Shown here in pieces: positions 12,648-23,387 of a stretch of 64,000 nt of DNA. The first letter of the stretch is position 1; the number at the start of each line of letters is the position of its first letter. Origin of the DNA: Hydrangea macrophylla (Eukaryota; Streptophyta; Magnoliopsida; Cornales; Hydrangeaceae); assembly GCA_033977485.1 (NCBI GenBank), contig CM066983.1, forward strand, positions 110,513,580 to 110,577,579. The letters run 5' to 3'. The position numbers were made by a program, and so were the translations under genes. Under the pieces are notes generated by a model that saw only the letters and a list, made by a program, of their open reading frames with translations, searched no databases and was not told the DNA's origin.

Positions 12648-14776
12648 TATAACACCCGCATTTGTGTTATTGCTTTTGCATTACATTGTGATCATGCATG
12701 ATAATGTGATGTGGCGTGTCTTTTGACACATGTTTGGGTGAGTTTTGACTCACGAGTTGATTTAGGTGTCTGTATTAGAGAACCCTTTGAAACTGTAGTG
12801 ATTGAGGATTTGTTGTTGTGACGTCTCTCCGAATGTGAGACGTTCACTGTGGAATACTTTAAATGTTTATCTGAAAATAAATGTTTACTTGTGTATTTCA
12901 ATATCTGTATTAATTTCTGTTTTAGAATTTATATCTGTTGCTAGTTTTAGTATCCTGGTGAGAACGAATTAACACGCTATTAATTTAGTAGGCTAATTAG
13001 CAACTTCGAAAATGTCATGTAGAAATTTGCGTTTTAGTGACAAAACGAAACTTAGTCGAAAACTTTTATAATTTTGAGGTTTCACTTATAAAGCTATGAA
13101 TAAGCTGTATAGAAAGTTTCAGAGACTGATTAGGAGTTTTGAAAACTCGTGGGGAGGTAAACGTAATTCCCGAGAGTTTTGCCTATATATAGATAGAGAT
13201 GAGTGAGATATTTTACAAAACTTACAACCTAAGTTTCCAAAAAGAGGCCAAGGGAGATTTTGTTGCTTCGAGCTTTGCGATGCCAAACGACGACCTTCCG
13301 TCAGTTTGTTTTCTCCCAGATTTCATATTCGAGCTCCTCGAGGTAAGAGCTTCGTTTTGATATATGTTAGGGCTTGTTTGGCCAAGTTTTCGGAAAAGTT
13401 ATTTCCTAGAATTTTTCATAAAAGTTGATAAATGGAATTTTGATCCATAGGAATTGTACTAGACGGACTTCTACACGTTCTTTATACATAGGTTTTCTTT
13501 GAATCGAAGTTTAAGAGCGTAAATCGGAGGTGAGTGATTCAACTATGTTTTTGGAATGGTTTCTTGACATGTATTCATGTTATGTTTGAATAGCATGTAT
13601 TAATACTTAGAGATATCTTGTGTAGTTCATATTGGGCATTTATATTGATAAGTAGGCCCAATAGCACGATGAAATGTTTTGATTATCGCGAGCATGGTGA
13701 TATGTATTTGAGCATGTTAAGTTGCTTATTTGGGTCAGAAGAAGCACGTGGTCACCGTGCCATTTTGTGAAGCCGATATAGGCATTAAGGTCGCACGATT
13801 GAAGAGAAGAATAGTGGGTCTTACCCTTTCGCGTGGACTTATTGGCGAGGAGTCGCGGATTGGGAATATGGACGGGCACGTGAGTCTCCGGCGACTAGTA
13901 TGAATTGTAGAGATGTGAATGCGGACATATTTATCATTCATGTGCATATGTTGTTTTATTCACTAAGCGTTAGCTTAAACAAATCGAATATGTGTGGTTA
14001 TTCAAATAACCATTTTAGGTGTAAATGCTGGCGAGGAATCGCAGAAGTGAGCACGTGGGTTGGGAGTTCTTTTAGAAGGCAACTTGAACGTTAATCTTGT
14101 AGTTTTGAGACAATAGGAATGTTGTAATAAGAATTCTTATAGTTTTTAGTTATGTTTAACTTGGTATGTTAGAATGAATCTAAAACGTTGTAATAGTTAG
14201 TAACATGTTGTAACTGTGCTTCGGTAATATGTTAATACAGTTAGGATTGCTTTGGAGTACTTTTGGAAGTGTGTGTTTGATCCCCGTTTGAATTTAAAAA
14301 GCTTTTAAACTTGTTTTCTGCAGATTTTGGGCTGCTGTCAGGGGAGCATTCGACTGATCCAGTGTTCAGTTGTCTGAACCCTTTGCCTGCTAGCTACTGC
14401 TTCTTATTATGGCAAAAGCAGTCGACTGGGCCCTGCCTCAGTCGACTGGACCTCTGAAGGTTATGTGTTCATTTGGTTCTGCTTACTTCAGTCGACCGAA
14501 GGGGGGGATTCAGTCGACTGAAAGTTGGAGGCCCAGTCGACTGGACCCAAGTCTCAGTCGACTGAATGGTCTGTTAAACTGTTTTGAAAACTCTCTGCTT
14601 TCTTCAGTCGACTGAGATCCTGACCCAGTCGACTGAACCCCTAGTTTTGAAAATGTGTTTTATTTTTCCGCTGCGTGTGTTCTTCAAACTAAATTTTGGG
14701 AACGTTAATGAATTGGGTTAGCCTCGGTGGCGTGCCACAGGCTCCGGTTCCGCTATTGTGGGACCGGGCTGTGAGA
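12648..14776 (+). mobile_element. Solo LTR 'E', Ty3/Gypsy family, mutated termini
   Basis: 2129 bases bounded by a perfect TSD CGTTA (12643-12647 and 14777-14781). Both terminal dinucleotides are mutated: it starts TATAACACCCGC (TG to TA) and ends CGGGCTGTGAGA (CA to GA). A TATA box (TATATATAGATA) lies near 13194. Interior blocks match LTR G in order. It carries a full palindrome array and no coding region. Confidence 0.9.
14347..14635 (+). repeat. Spaced palindrome array in LTR E (CAGTCGACTG)
   Basis: Ten sites start at 14347, 14367, 14419, 14439, 14489, 14511, 14534, 14555, 14605 and 14626. Steps are 20, 52, 20, 50, 22, 23, 21, 50 and 21. Seven of the last eight are the exact palindrome CAGTCGACTG; 14489 has one change and the first two are degenerate. 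The grouping from the LTR 3' end is 2-4-2-2. CTGCTT-like words recur in the roughly 40-base spacers, suggesting an expanded unit of about 72 bases. Confidence 0.95.
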
Positions 14777-14781
14777 CGTTA

Positions 14782-14874
14782 TGTGCGGGTGCTTTACGGG
14801 TCTACACCCATATTTTACCCAACTCGTTATTGACCCGCCCAAACCCACCCAAACCCGCCCATTTGCCACCCCTA
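14782..14874. mobile_element. Right end of a hAT-like MITE interrupted by LTR E
   Basis: A run of CCCGCCC/CCCACCC motifs ends in TTTGCCACCCCTA, the complement of the TAGGGGTGGCAAA terminus common in plant hAT MITEs. The left half (about 12580-12647) has the same GC-skewed vocabulary. No matching left terminus or 8-bp TSD was found, so this is a remnant. Confidence 0.45.
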
Positions 14875-15777
14875 CACATTTCCAAGCTTTGTTGCTAATG
14901 TGTGTGAACTCAGTGCGCAGCTGAATTTGTTGCCACTAACATAGTTTCTATATTCAAAACTTTGTTAAAAGTTATATTCAAGTATTTCTTCCCTTTGTTA
15001 ATAAAACACAGATACCCTTGCAAGGTATCCATGTTATAAAGTTTCTTAAGTTGGAGTTCTTTTGAATGTAACTGCAGACTGATATTTTGATTAGCCATAT
15101 GATTTGTTCTTTTTCTTTATTCGTGGTTGTGGGAACTTCAATTATGCTTCTTGTTCTACACAATCAGAACAAACTAAACCGAAAAGCCTTTAAATGAGAC
15201 AAATAATTTAGATAGGATTAGGAATTTTTCTTTGTGATTAGTTTGCTTCTTTCAGTTTCAATAATTTGTTTTTTTCCTCTTATCAATTACTACTCAGTTT
15301 TTAAGTTTTGTTTAAATTTTGGTCGGCAATTGAATTGTTTCAGCATAAGTCCAATGTGTAAAGCTACAAATTAATGGACATAGTGTTTTTCTCATTCTTT
15401 TTGCAGATATATGGGTACTATTGTTAGTACTTGGTACAAGTGACTTGGATCCCTTGGTGGTATGGTTCCAAGTGGCAAGACACTAGTTGGTAGCTCATCG
15501 AGGTCTTTTATGATAAATTGGTGTAATGTGATTTTTTATTGCTGCACATTACAAAACTTCAGAATTTATTATGTTAACATCAATTACTTGTAATCATGCA
15601 AGGAATGACCGTGTATGCATTTGGTTTGTTAGTTTAGGTTTGGATATATGAAATATTTTGGATTCTACTTGTTTTTATTATTATGAATAATTTTTATTGT
15701 GTTTGGTATGAATTATTATGCTTGTTAATTAGGTACAAATAAGAAAAGCGAAGCATGCACATGAACAATTTATTTTA
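14875..15777. other. Unassigned AT-rich interval
   Basis: No coding exon is recognisable. A pyrimidine-rich tract ending in TTTTTGCAG at about 15407 followed by less AT-rich sequence to about 15530 looks like a 3' splice site with a last exon, which would fit the 3' end of an unknown gene or CACTA-carried transcript. I cannot name it. Confidence 0.25.
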
Positions 15778-16067
15778 TAGTGTATTATTATTTCTAACGG
15801 ATGTATCCGTTAGTAAATTCGTTAGTTTTTTTTCTATATATCCGTTAGTAATTTTTGACAAGCCGTTAGTATTCTACATAAATCTTTTAAAATTAGTTGA
15901 AAAAAACCGTTAGTAAGTAGATTTCTAACGAATATTTCCGTTAGAAATCCTTTGATTTACTAACGGATATATTTGTTAATAAAATTAATTTTTACTAATG
16001 GATATATCCGTTAATAACATTTACTCTAACGGATATATCCGTTAGTAATGAGGTCATATGGTATAGT
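15778..16067. repeat. Cluster of TAACGG...CCGTTA palindromes with a CACTA-like terminus
   Basis: At least ten copies of CCGTTAGTAA or its complement occur in 290 bases, several joined head to head as the perfect palindrome TAACGGATATATCCGTTA. Dense subterminal repeats of this kind are typical of CACTA (En/Spm) ends. The block stops at ATATGGTATAGTG, the complement of a CACTAT terminus, followed by GGT. No matching left end is present anywhere to the left, so the element is truncated. Confidence 0.55.
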
Positions 16068-16078
16068 GGGTTGTTATA
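16068..16078 (-). mobile_element. 5' tip of solo LTR 'C'
   Basis: GGTTGTTATA just before TSD TCTAA (16079-16083) reads TATAACAACC on the - strand, close to the TATAACACCCG start of LTR E. Together with the 3' part at 5086 it gives the original insertion point. The CACTA-like element appears to have inserted about 10 bases from this LTR end. Confidence 0.6.
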
Positions 16079-17075
16079 TCTAATGGTTTCAAAATTCACG
16101 AATCTGATAAATGTGTCTATAGCAAGTTTAATAACGGTAGAGATGTTATTATTTGCTTATATGTTGATGATATGCTTATACTTAGTACTGATTTAGAAAG
16201 TATTAATAATACTAAATATTTTTTGTCATCAAAACTTGAAATGAAAGATATGGGTGTGGCTGATGTCATTTTAGGTATGAGAATAACAAGACATAATAAT
16301 AATATAATTCTCACACAATCACACTATATTGTGAAGATCTTAAAGAAGTTTAAGCAGTTTGATTGTACACTTGTTAGCACACCTTTTGAATCGCAAATAA
16401 GATTATTTCGTAACACTGGTAGAGTAGTTTCACAATTGGAATATGCTCAAATTATTGGTACCTTAATGTATGCCATGACATGTACTAGGCTGGATATAGC
16501 CTATGCTATAGGTAAACTTAGTATATACTAGTAATCCTAGTCAGCTACACTGGCATGCTGTATATAGAATTTTAAAGTATTTAAAAGGAGCCATGGGTTA
16601 TGGAATATCTTATTGTGGTCATCCTTCGATTTTTGAAGGATATTCGGATGCCAATTCGATTTTTGAGCGGGAAGATCATTCATCAACGAGTAGATGGATA
16701 TTCACTCTTGGTGGGAAAGCTGTCTCCTGGGGGTCCTAGAAATAGACTTGTATAGCTGACTCTACTATGGTAATTGAATTTGTAGCATTAGCTGCAAGTG
16801 GTAAAGAGGCAGAATGGTTAAGGAATTTACTTTTAAAAATTCTGGTTTGGCCTAAATCTATGCCTCCTATATCTAGCCATTGTGATAGTGAATCTACACT
16901 TTCTAGGGCCTATAGTAAAGTGTATAACAGAAAGTTCAGACACATTGGACTTAGGCACAGTTGTGTGAGACAATTGCTTACGAATGGTATAATAATTGTG
17001 GATATTTATGTGAGGTCTGGCCAAAATTTGGCAGATCCATTCTCACAAAGGACTTTCAAGGAATTTGGTGTCTAA
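16079..17075 (+). pseudogene. Ty1/Copia pol fragment 3 (RT active site to RNase H), element J
   Basis: The frame resumes after the TSD with GFKIHESDKCVY, then CLYVDDMLIL (RT catalytic YVDD, about 16159-16170), KLEMKDMGVADVILGMRI, IIGTLMYAMTCTRLDIAYA, then RNase H motifs GYSDAN, SSTSRWIF, AVSWGS, EFVALAASGKEAEWLRNLL and ADPFSQRTF. There is a stop at the end of the 16531 open stretch with a small frame slip, and TAG near 16738 within the RNase H. The 17073-17075 TAA is probably the native pol end. Dead copy. Confidence 0.92.
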
Positions 17076-17601
17076 GACATCGGTAGGGATGGAACGGAAT
17101 CCCAATGAACATGGTCATTCTTGATGGAAACTCAACCTAACACTTGACATTTCAAGTTCTCAGGTTCAACGAGTAAAGTATATCATATGTCGTGATTGCA
17201 AACACTTTAAATAATATATGTATATATATATATATAAATCATTCCAATGATAAATGCTTGGTACCTGTAATGTAATAAGGATGAGGATGAGCTACTAAGC
17301 TCTTAATAGACTTTTAACAACCGTGTTGGAGTGTTTTAGTTACGGGGACACTTCTGATAGGTCAACCTATACGACTGTGGAAATGGTGCCTCTTTCTATG
17401 CGTCCAAGGCTTGACTTCAGAGCACTCACGAAATCAAAGTACAAACACAATGTCTAATTTAATTGTCGACTTATATGAATATTCACTGATATAAAGATTT
17501 GTGTGTGGAGATAAGTCTGGTTGGTTAATATGGATTGCCAGTTCAAAAACTTGTCTACTAAGCTCTCCTGATCAACTTTGATGAGTTTTCACAAGGTAAA
17601 T
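17076..17601 (+). other. 3' untranslated part of Copia element J
   Basis: Non-coding sequence between the pol stop and solo LTR F, including a (TA)n tract near 17220. It continues on the other side of LTR F at 19602-19687 and leads into the polypurine tract, so it belongs to element J. Confidence 0.6.
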
Positions 17602-19601
17602 TGTCACACCCTAACCCGCTCCCGCGGGCTAGGACACGTGTAACAAAGCCAAGGACCAAACAATTATTTTTAACGTTCCAAAAATAACATTTTAAGGTGA
17701 AATACCAGGTGTATAATAGCTTTGTATCAAATAAAATAATAAAAAGAAATAAAATAAAGTTTTAAAATTTTCGAATGGTACTTGGACAGAGTTCCCTCTA
17801 TTACAGCACCATTCCCCCTGTTAAACAAGAATTTAAAACACCAAATATTACCAAAACACTTGGAAATACTTTCAAAATTTCAATCCACAATTTACATTAA
17901 AATGATTAATTATAAATACTAAAATATAAACTTATCTTCAAAAAAAGAATCCAAACACTAGGAATATAACTAGTCATCTAAATTCATTTACATATGAACA
18001 TATTAAACATTAACCCTTACTCTCGAGCTATCCTAAAATTCTCACAGCTCAACGCTTCTCACTGTAATGCTCGTCCGTACCTGCGTGGTCATTAGCCACA
18101 AAAGTTGAATAAGCTTTCGCTTAGTGAGTACGTGGTACTAATCATGCAATTGGAGTATTTAATGAATCATACCACCAATTATGCAATCACAATAATAAAT
18201 GGTCGCAGGCGTGTCAAGTAATCAACCACCATCGTTCTGGACGCTTGGTTCTGGGCCATTCTCACTTTTTCTGTCGCATATAGCGAAATCACACTCATTC
18301 ATTTGTGACCTTAGTCAATTCGTTCATGTGGTCGTCACCACTATCCCCTTTTCTCTGAGGATTTCAACATCTCTCTGTCCCTTATATATGGGCTAACTAA
18401 TGGTGATTATCACTTGAGACCCTTTGACCCAAATAAACATATAAGCAACTCAACATGTCAACATGGCAATTTCATCATTTTAGACATGTTAAATAATAAA
18501 TAATCACATGCTTTTCCACTTAATCCTAAATTAAGCATTCTAAGCATTTAATAACAATTAAATGACATTAAACATCCCAATTTAGGGATTAGGACACTCA
18601 CCTCGCAAATAGTTCCAAAATAAGCCTAAAATTCCCAAATTTCTTCGCAACACTAGCTCCTAATGATTCCAATGATAATCCTATACAATTTTAGTAAACT
18701 AAATGTTACCAACCCATTTGGGTCACGAAAAACCTATCGATTAAACTGAAAATAAATTATACCAAAATGTTAGGCTTACTCCCACGAGTCCAAATATGAC
18801 TTCATATCATGAGACAGGCGACAAATGGTGAAATTACGGCATCAAAAGTGACGAAGAAACCCCCAGCTCCTCCTCAGCTCTCGGATCTCTCACTCTCTGA
18901 TCTTATGCTTCCTTTTGCTGTTTTTTTTTTATTTTATTTTTATTCCTAAGTTAACTAATATAACTCGGCCGCCGCCTTTACACAACACACACATGTACGT
19001 TTTTTTTTTAAGACAAAAGAGAATATTTTTTGGAATATTCTTCAACTTAGGTATATTTCTATTTACACCTCCACAACTTCTAAACTTCTATTATAACACC
19101 CAAACTAATTATATTACTATTCCAATATTTAAGTAGGTCTATATCTATGTCACGTATGAGCCCCAAATGTGGTCCCAAATATTATATAAAGGCACTAATT
19201 AGCCTACTAATTATGTCCCGTGTTCAATTACGCCCTCACAAGGGTACCTAAACTGGTCCTATAAATAATCATGAACAATAATAAATATTAAAACACTGAA
19301 TATTTTATCAATTAAACAATCATATGGCATCAACAACTATTATAATGTACACATTTTTATTTACATGTCTACCATTTAATCACATAAATGCACATTTATG
19401 CAATTTATATTATCCAAACCTCTCTTGGGTCACACTTTCATATCTGTCCCACCTCTAGTGGAACTTTTAACTGTGCCCTTTATCAAGCACTTATCCCGTC
19501 GGGGTAACTGGATCTTACCCAAATCATCACATGCAATTAATTATATTAATTAATGCATGCTAAATAAATATTACTTCCATTTTCCAGATACGGGTATTAC
19601 A
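17602..19601 (-). mobile_element. Solo LTR 'F', Ty3/Gypsy family
   Basis: Exactly 2000 bases with a perfect TSD TAAAT (17597-17601 and 19602-19606). The + strand starts TGTCACACCCTAACCCGC and ends CCAGATACGGGTATTACA, so on the - strand it begins TGTAATACCCG like its relatives. It contains an ACACGTGT block 32 bases from its 3' end. No palindrome array was found. It sits in the 3' non-coding part of Copia J. Confidence 0.92.
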
Positions 19602-19675
19602 TAAATGGTTCAAGTCATGAGACAACTTTACTGATACATAAATCTTACAATTGCATTTTCAAAAGTTATTTTTAA

Positions 19676-19687
19676 AATGGTGGGGAT
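19676..19687 (+). other. Polypurine tract of Copia element J
   Basis: AATGGTGGGGAT stands directly before TGTTGGAGAATTTT, the LTR start. Its position 3' of the RNase H reading frame and just before a TG dinucleotide is that of a plus-strand primer. Confidence 0.65.
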
Positions 19688-20582
19688 TGTTGGAGAATTT
19701 TTAAAATAAGTGACAAAGAGAAAATGAGATTGAAAATTTGATTTATAGTCGTACGATCGAGATTGTAGGGGAACTTAGTGCGTGCGAGAAACACTAGATA
19801 ATTTATTTCCCATGTATATAAGTTAATATATTTCAGTTGAACAAATCAATTGTGAAATGCCTTTTCACGAAAAGATATTGCTTAAACAATTCTTTATATA
19901 TATATATATATATATAGAGGTGTCAAACAGGCTGGGTTCGGTCAAAGCGGGCCCCGATCGGACTTTGAACCGGGCCGGGCCGGGCTTCATCAAACATCGG
20001 GCCGGGCTTGGGAAAAGAGGGGGTGTGTCCGCCCCGGACCGGTGGCCCGGGCCTAGCGGGCCGGGCCGGACGGGCTAGCGGGCTTTCTTCAACTTTTGGC
20101 CTTGGCCGTGGTGGGTTTCGGGCCGGGCCGGTCTTTTTCTTTATTTCGGGTCGGGCCGGGCCAGGCCATGAACGGAAGAATGTGTATCCATCCCGACCTG
20201 AGGTATGTGAACCGGGCCTAGCGGGCCGGGCCGGGCTTTTAGCCCGAAAATAGTGGGTCGGGCTCGGGCCGGGCAGGTCCAACCCGCCCCGATTGACACC
20301 TCTATATATACACATATATATACAAGCATCCATTTGATAAAGCACCTTATGAATTCATGGGACATCTTTTGACTTGATCAGATTCATTGATTTGGATCGG
20401 TGCTATTGATCCGATGCTAATGGTTCGGTGCAAATGTGCCACTCAACCTCTATATAATGGAATCAGGATACATAATCGGATATGATGATACAAACAGAGG
20501 CAAAGAACAGAGTCACTTTCTCTCTCTATAATCCAAGTTTCCCATCTACAATTTCTCTCTGTCCTATATATTTTTGTAAAAC
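19688..20582 (+). mobile_element. 3' LTR of Copia element J (right border approximate)
   Basis: Begins TGTTGGAGAATTTTTAAAA. A promoter-like TATATAA lies at 20451-20457, with CT-rich sequence 60-150 bases downstream as in R-U5. A hAT MITE (19916-20303) interrupts it. The end near 20582 (GTAAAACA) is a guess because the 5' LTR is outside the window. Net length would be about 0.5 kb. Confidence 0.5.
19916..20303. mobile_element. hAT-like GC-rich MITE
   Basis: 388 bases with 11-base inverted ends AGAGGTGTCAA / TTGACACCTCT. The interior is made of GGGCCGGGC-type words on both halves, in strong contrast with the AT-rich flanks. It inserted into a TA repeat, so the TSD cannot be separated from the flanks. 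Long reading frames in it are by-products of GC content. Confidence 0.8.
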
Positions 20583-21648
20583 ATTGTTGTTTATATTATG
20601 TTAAACTGCAGTAATAGAATACAAATTTGGTTAAAAAATATTAGTGATAATTATAGGTCTGTCTTTAATAGTGCATTTTACAGACAGTGATTGCTTCATA
20701 GTATATTGAATATAAGCTCGTAAAATACCCAGTTGTATACCGATTACAATATCTGGTAAGGGCGAATATTGTATTTAGGAAAGTGTCTAATACACACTTT
20801 AAAGATCTATTTGGTAACTTTTTGAAAAATTTCCACCAACCGAAAGACGCGTTATTTTCAACACCATTCATTCATAGAAAAATCAATATTGGCAATTTGA
20901 AATGACTGTCAATTGGTTAATTTGGTTTTGAGGTTTAAACCAAATTTAGTTCATGAAAAATGGTTCTAAAAGCAAACAGTGTCCTTTTTAAAAAGGCAAA
21001 AAAAATTATTGGGGTCCATATAGAGAGTAATGTTAGACACACACTTCAAATCATACCTTAAATCACACTCTTTTTTTAAATGTATGTACCCTGGGCTGTG
21101 TAAGTGGTGCACAGAAAAATAGAAAAAGTTCAAATAGCATAGAGTACATGCATTTAAAGCATATGGTGTGATTTGGGGTGTGGTTTAAAATGTGTACCTA
21201 GCATTTTTCGATTCTCAAACTTTATATCTTAAATGATTTTCAAACACTTGTACACATGAGACAGTGACCCAATTCATTTAGATCGGAGGATGTTGAAATG
21301 ATCTCATTGTCGCATGTGCATGTTTGGAAATATTTAGAATACAAAATTTGAGAGGCATAATATTACTCTATGTAGAATTTTTAGTGTTTCAAATTTTAAA
21401 AATGGAAATCAGATTATGCTTTCTTCTTTATGTAAAAGTGAGATCAATAAACATTGTAGATGTTATCGATTACAATTTACATTGATTTCAAGAAATGCAG
21501 CCAAATCTAATTTTCATTAGAGTTTGAGATATAGGTTGGCAGTTGAACTTGAACCCACTGTCCTGTCCGTGTAAAGAAATAAATTTGGAAATACACATTT
21601 TGAATAATATACGGAGTACTATATATAGTCTATATAGTATACTCCAAC
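20583..21648. other. AT-rich interval without a recognised gene
   Basis: Apart from the small MITE at 21027-21222 nothing is recognisable. The 8 bases at 21641-21648 (ACTCCAAC) are the left TSD of the next element. Confidence 0.4.
21027..21222. mobile_element. Small MITE with imperfect inverted ends
   Basis: AATGTTAGACACACACTT at the left and GTGTACCTAGCATTTTT at the right are imperfect inverted repeats, and both arms continue into AAATCACAC and its complement. Length about 195. TSD not resolved. The same start word (GTAATGCT/ACACACAC) recurs near 57682 and 58083. Confidence 0.55.
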
Positions 21649-23379
21649 CAGGGGCGGACGCACGTTATCTCCAGGGGGGGCACAGGCCACCCCTCAAGTT
21701 TTGATAATCACATTTTTACCTATAGTATTTTATAATTTTTATAAATAGGCCCACCCTGAATTCTATAAGGCACCATATATTATTTAAACTTCACAAAATA
21801 TGCCCCCCAAACATCACTTTTAATAATTATAAAATATCATAAATGACCCCGAATTGGGGGTGGAAAAAAATTTAATATTTTTAACTGACAACTTTTTTGA
21901 CTTTACAACTTTCAAGCCTTTCATCATATCACTGAATTGTCATTTCCCATAAAAAATACTCTTTCTCTCTCTTTTATATTGATGAAATGAAAAGAGTCAA
22001 AAGACTCTCACGTTTCTCTCTCTCTCAGTCTTTCTTTCTCTCTCTCTCTCTCTCCCTCTCCTTTAATTTGTCCTACAAGTTACTGCTAAAAAATGTCTTC
22101 CTCTCTCTTACTCTGTCTCTCTATATGATCTCCAAGTCTGCGATCAAAGAGATCCAAAAGGACCAAAACTGATTTAAAAAAAAAAAGGCATGCGATCAAA
22201 AACATACTAGTGCTGCTGCTCCGAGAGTCCAGTCTGTGTCTGAGTGTCTCCGAAGTCTCTTGCTCAGTTGCTCTCTCTTCTGAAGACTGAATCTGTTCTA
22301 TTTTTTTTTGGCCCATGAAGTTCAATTGAAATTTGATATTGAGGTAATTTTAGGGTTTTTTTTTTTAAATTGTGCATATGACTGTGAGATTTAATAAATT
22401 AGTTGTGTATATCAGATTTGTTTTTATAGATTATGCATATGAAATAATTAGCATGTGACATGTTTAATTTTAATGGCTTTCATTAAGCAATTGCGTATAA
22501 AATGCAGGGATTTAAATTTGATTAAGTTTGTATCTTTAGAAATTCTCAATGTTTACTGAGAAATTTCTCAATGTTAACTGAGAAATCCTCAATGTTTACT
22601 GAGAAATTCTCAATGTTTACTGAGAAATCCTCAATGTTTACTGAGAAATTTCGCAATGTTAACTGAGAAATCCTCAATGTTTACTGAGAAATTCTCAATG
22701 TTTACTGAGAAATTTCGCAATGTTAACTGAGAAATCCTCAATGTTTACTGAGAAATTCTCAATGTTTACTGAGAAATTTTGCAATGTTAACTGAGAAATC
22801 CTCAATGTTTACTGAGAAATTCTCAATGTTTACTGAGAAATTTCTCAATGTTAACTGAGAAATCCTCAATGTTTACTGAGAAATTCTCAATGTTTACTGA
22901 GAAATTTCGCAATGTTAACTGAGAAATCCTCAATGTTTACTGAGAAATTCTCAATGTTTACTGAGAAATTTCTCAATGTTAACTGAGAAATCCTCAATGT
23001 TTACTGTGGGAGTTTAAATAGTAAAATAATGCAACTTTAACATCTCCACTGTGGGAGTAATTTGTTTTCTACCAGTTATGTCAGAAATATCTTTTATCAT
23101 GTACACGTGTTGTCCAGTTATAAAAGTTAAGGGATAAATGTTAGCATCTCCACTAAGGATGCTCTTAGACTTTTATTGTTCCCAAATTTAGGATTTTATT
23201 TTTAGGTTACCCCATTCATTTAGTTTTTCTTGGCAAACAAAATAAGGACTATTTGAGCTCGTCGTGGGTATTTGTAAAGTATAACAAGCTTTATTAGAAA
23301 TAACATATTATCTTTTTGCGAACGTTCTGTTTTACTTATACTGTGCCCCCCCTGACCTAAAATCCTGGGTCCGCCACTG
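21649..23379. mobile_element. Non-autonomous hAT element with internal satellite
   Basis: Ends CAGGGGCGGACGCACG and, inverted, CAGTGGCGGACCCAGG. Perfect 8-bp TSD ACTCCAAC at 21641-21648 and 23380-23387, diagnostic of hAT. 1731 bases with no transposase reading frame. It carries CT-rich leader-like sequence (about 22010-22300) and the tandem array 22540-23006. Confidence 0.92.
22540..23006. repeat. 22-copy tandem array with trimeric higher-order structure
   Basis: Monomers of 21-22 bases of the type CTCAATGTTTACTGAGAAAT occur 22 times without a break. From unit 5 on they cycle as three variants: one with TCCTCA, one with TTCTCA, and one 22 bases long with GTTAAC and usually TTCGCA. The higher-order unit is therefore about 64 bases, repeated about six times. 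Each monomer contains the inverted pair CTCA...TGAG. The array is confined to the hAT element. Confidence 0.95.
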
Positions 23380-23387
23380 ACTCCAAC

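Noticed and set aside
18199..18396. 65-residue frame in LTR F
   Set aside because: It lies on the strand opposite to LTR transcription inside a solo LTR and has no motif.
19923..20345. Proline- and arginine-rich open frames on both strands
   Set aside because: They come from the GC-rich interior of the hAT MITE at 19916-20303. Both strands are open because of base composition.
22540..23006. CRISPR-like direct repeat array
   Set aside because: There are no unique spacers; the units are head-to-tail monomers in a plant hAT element.
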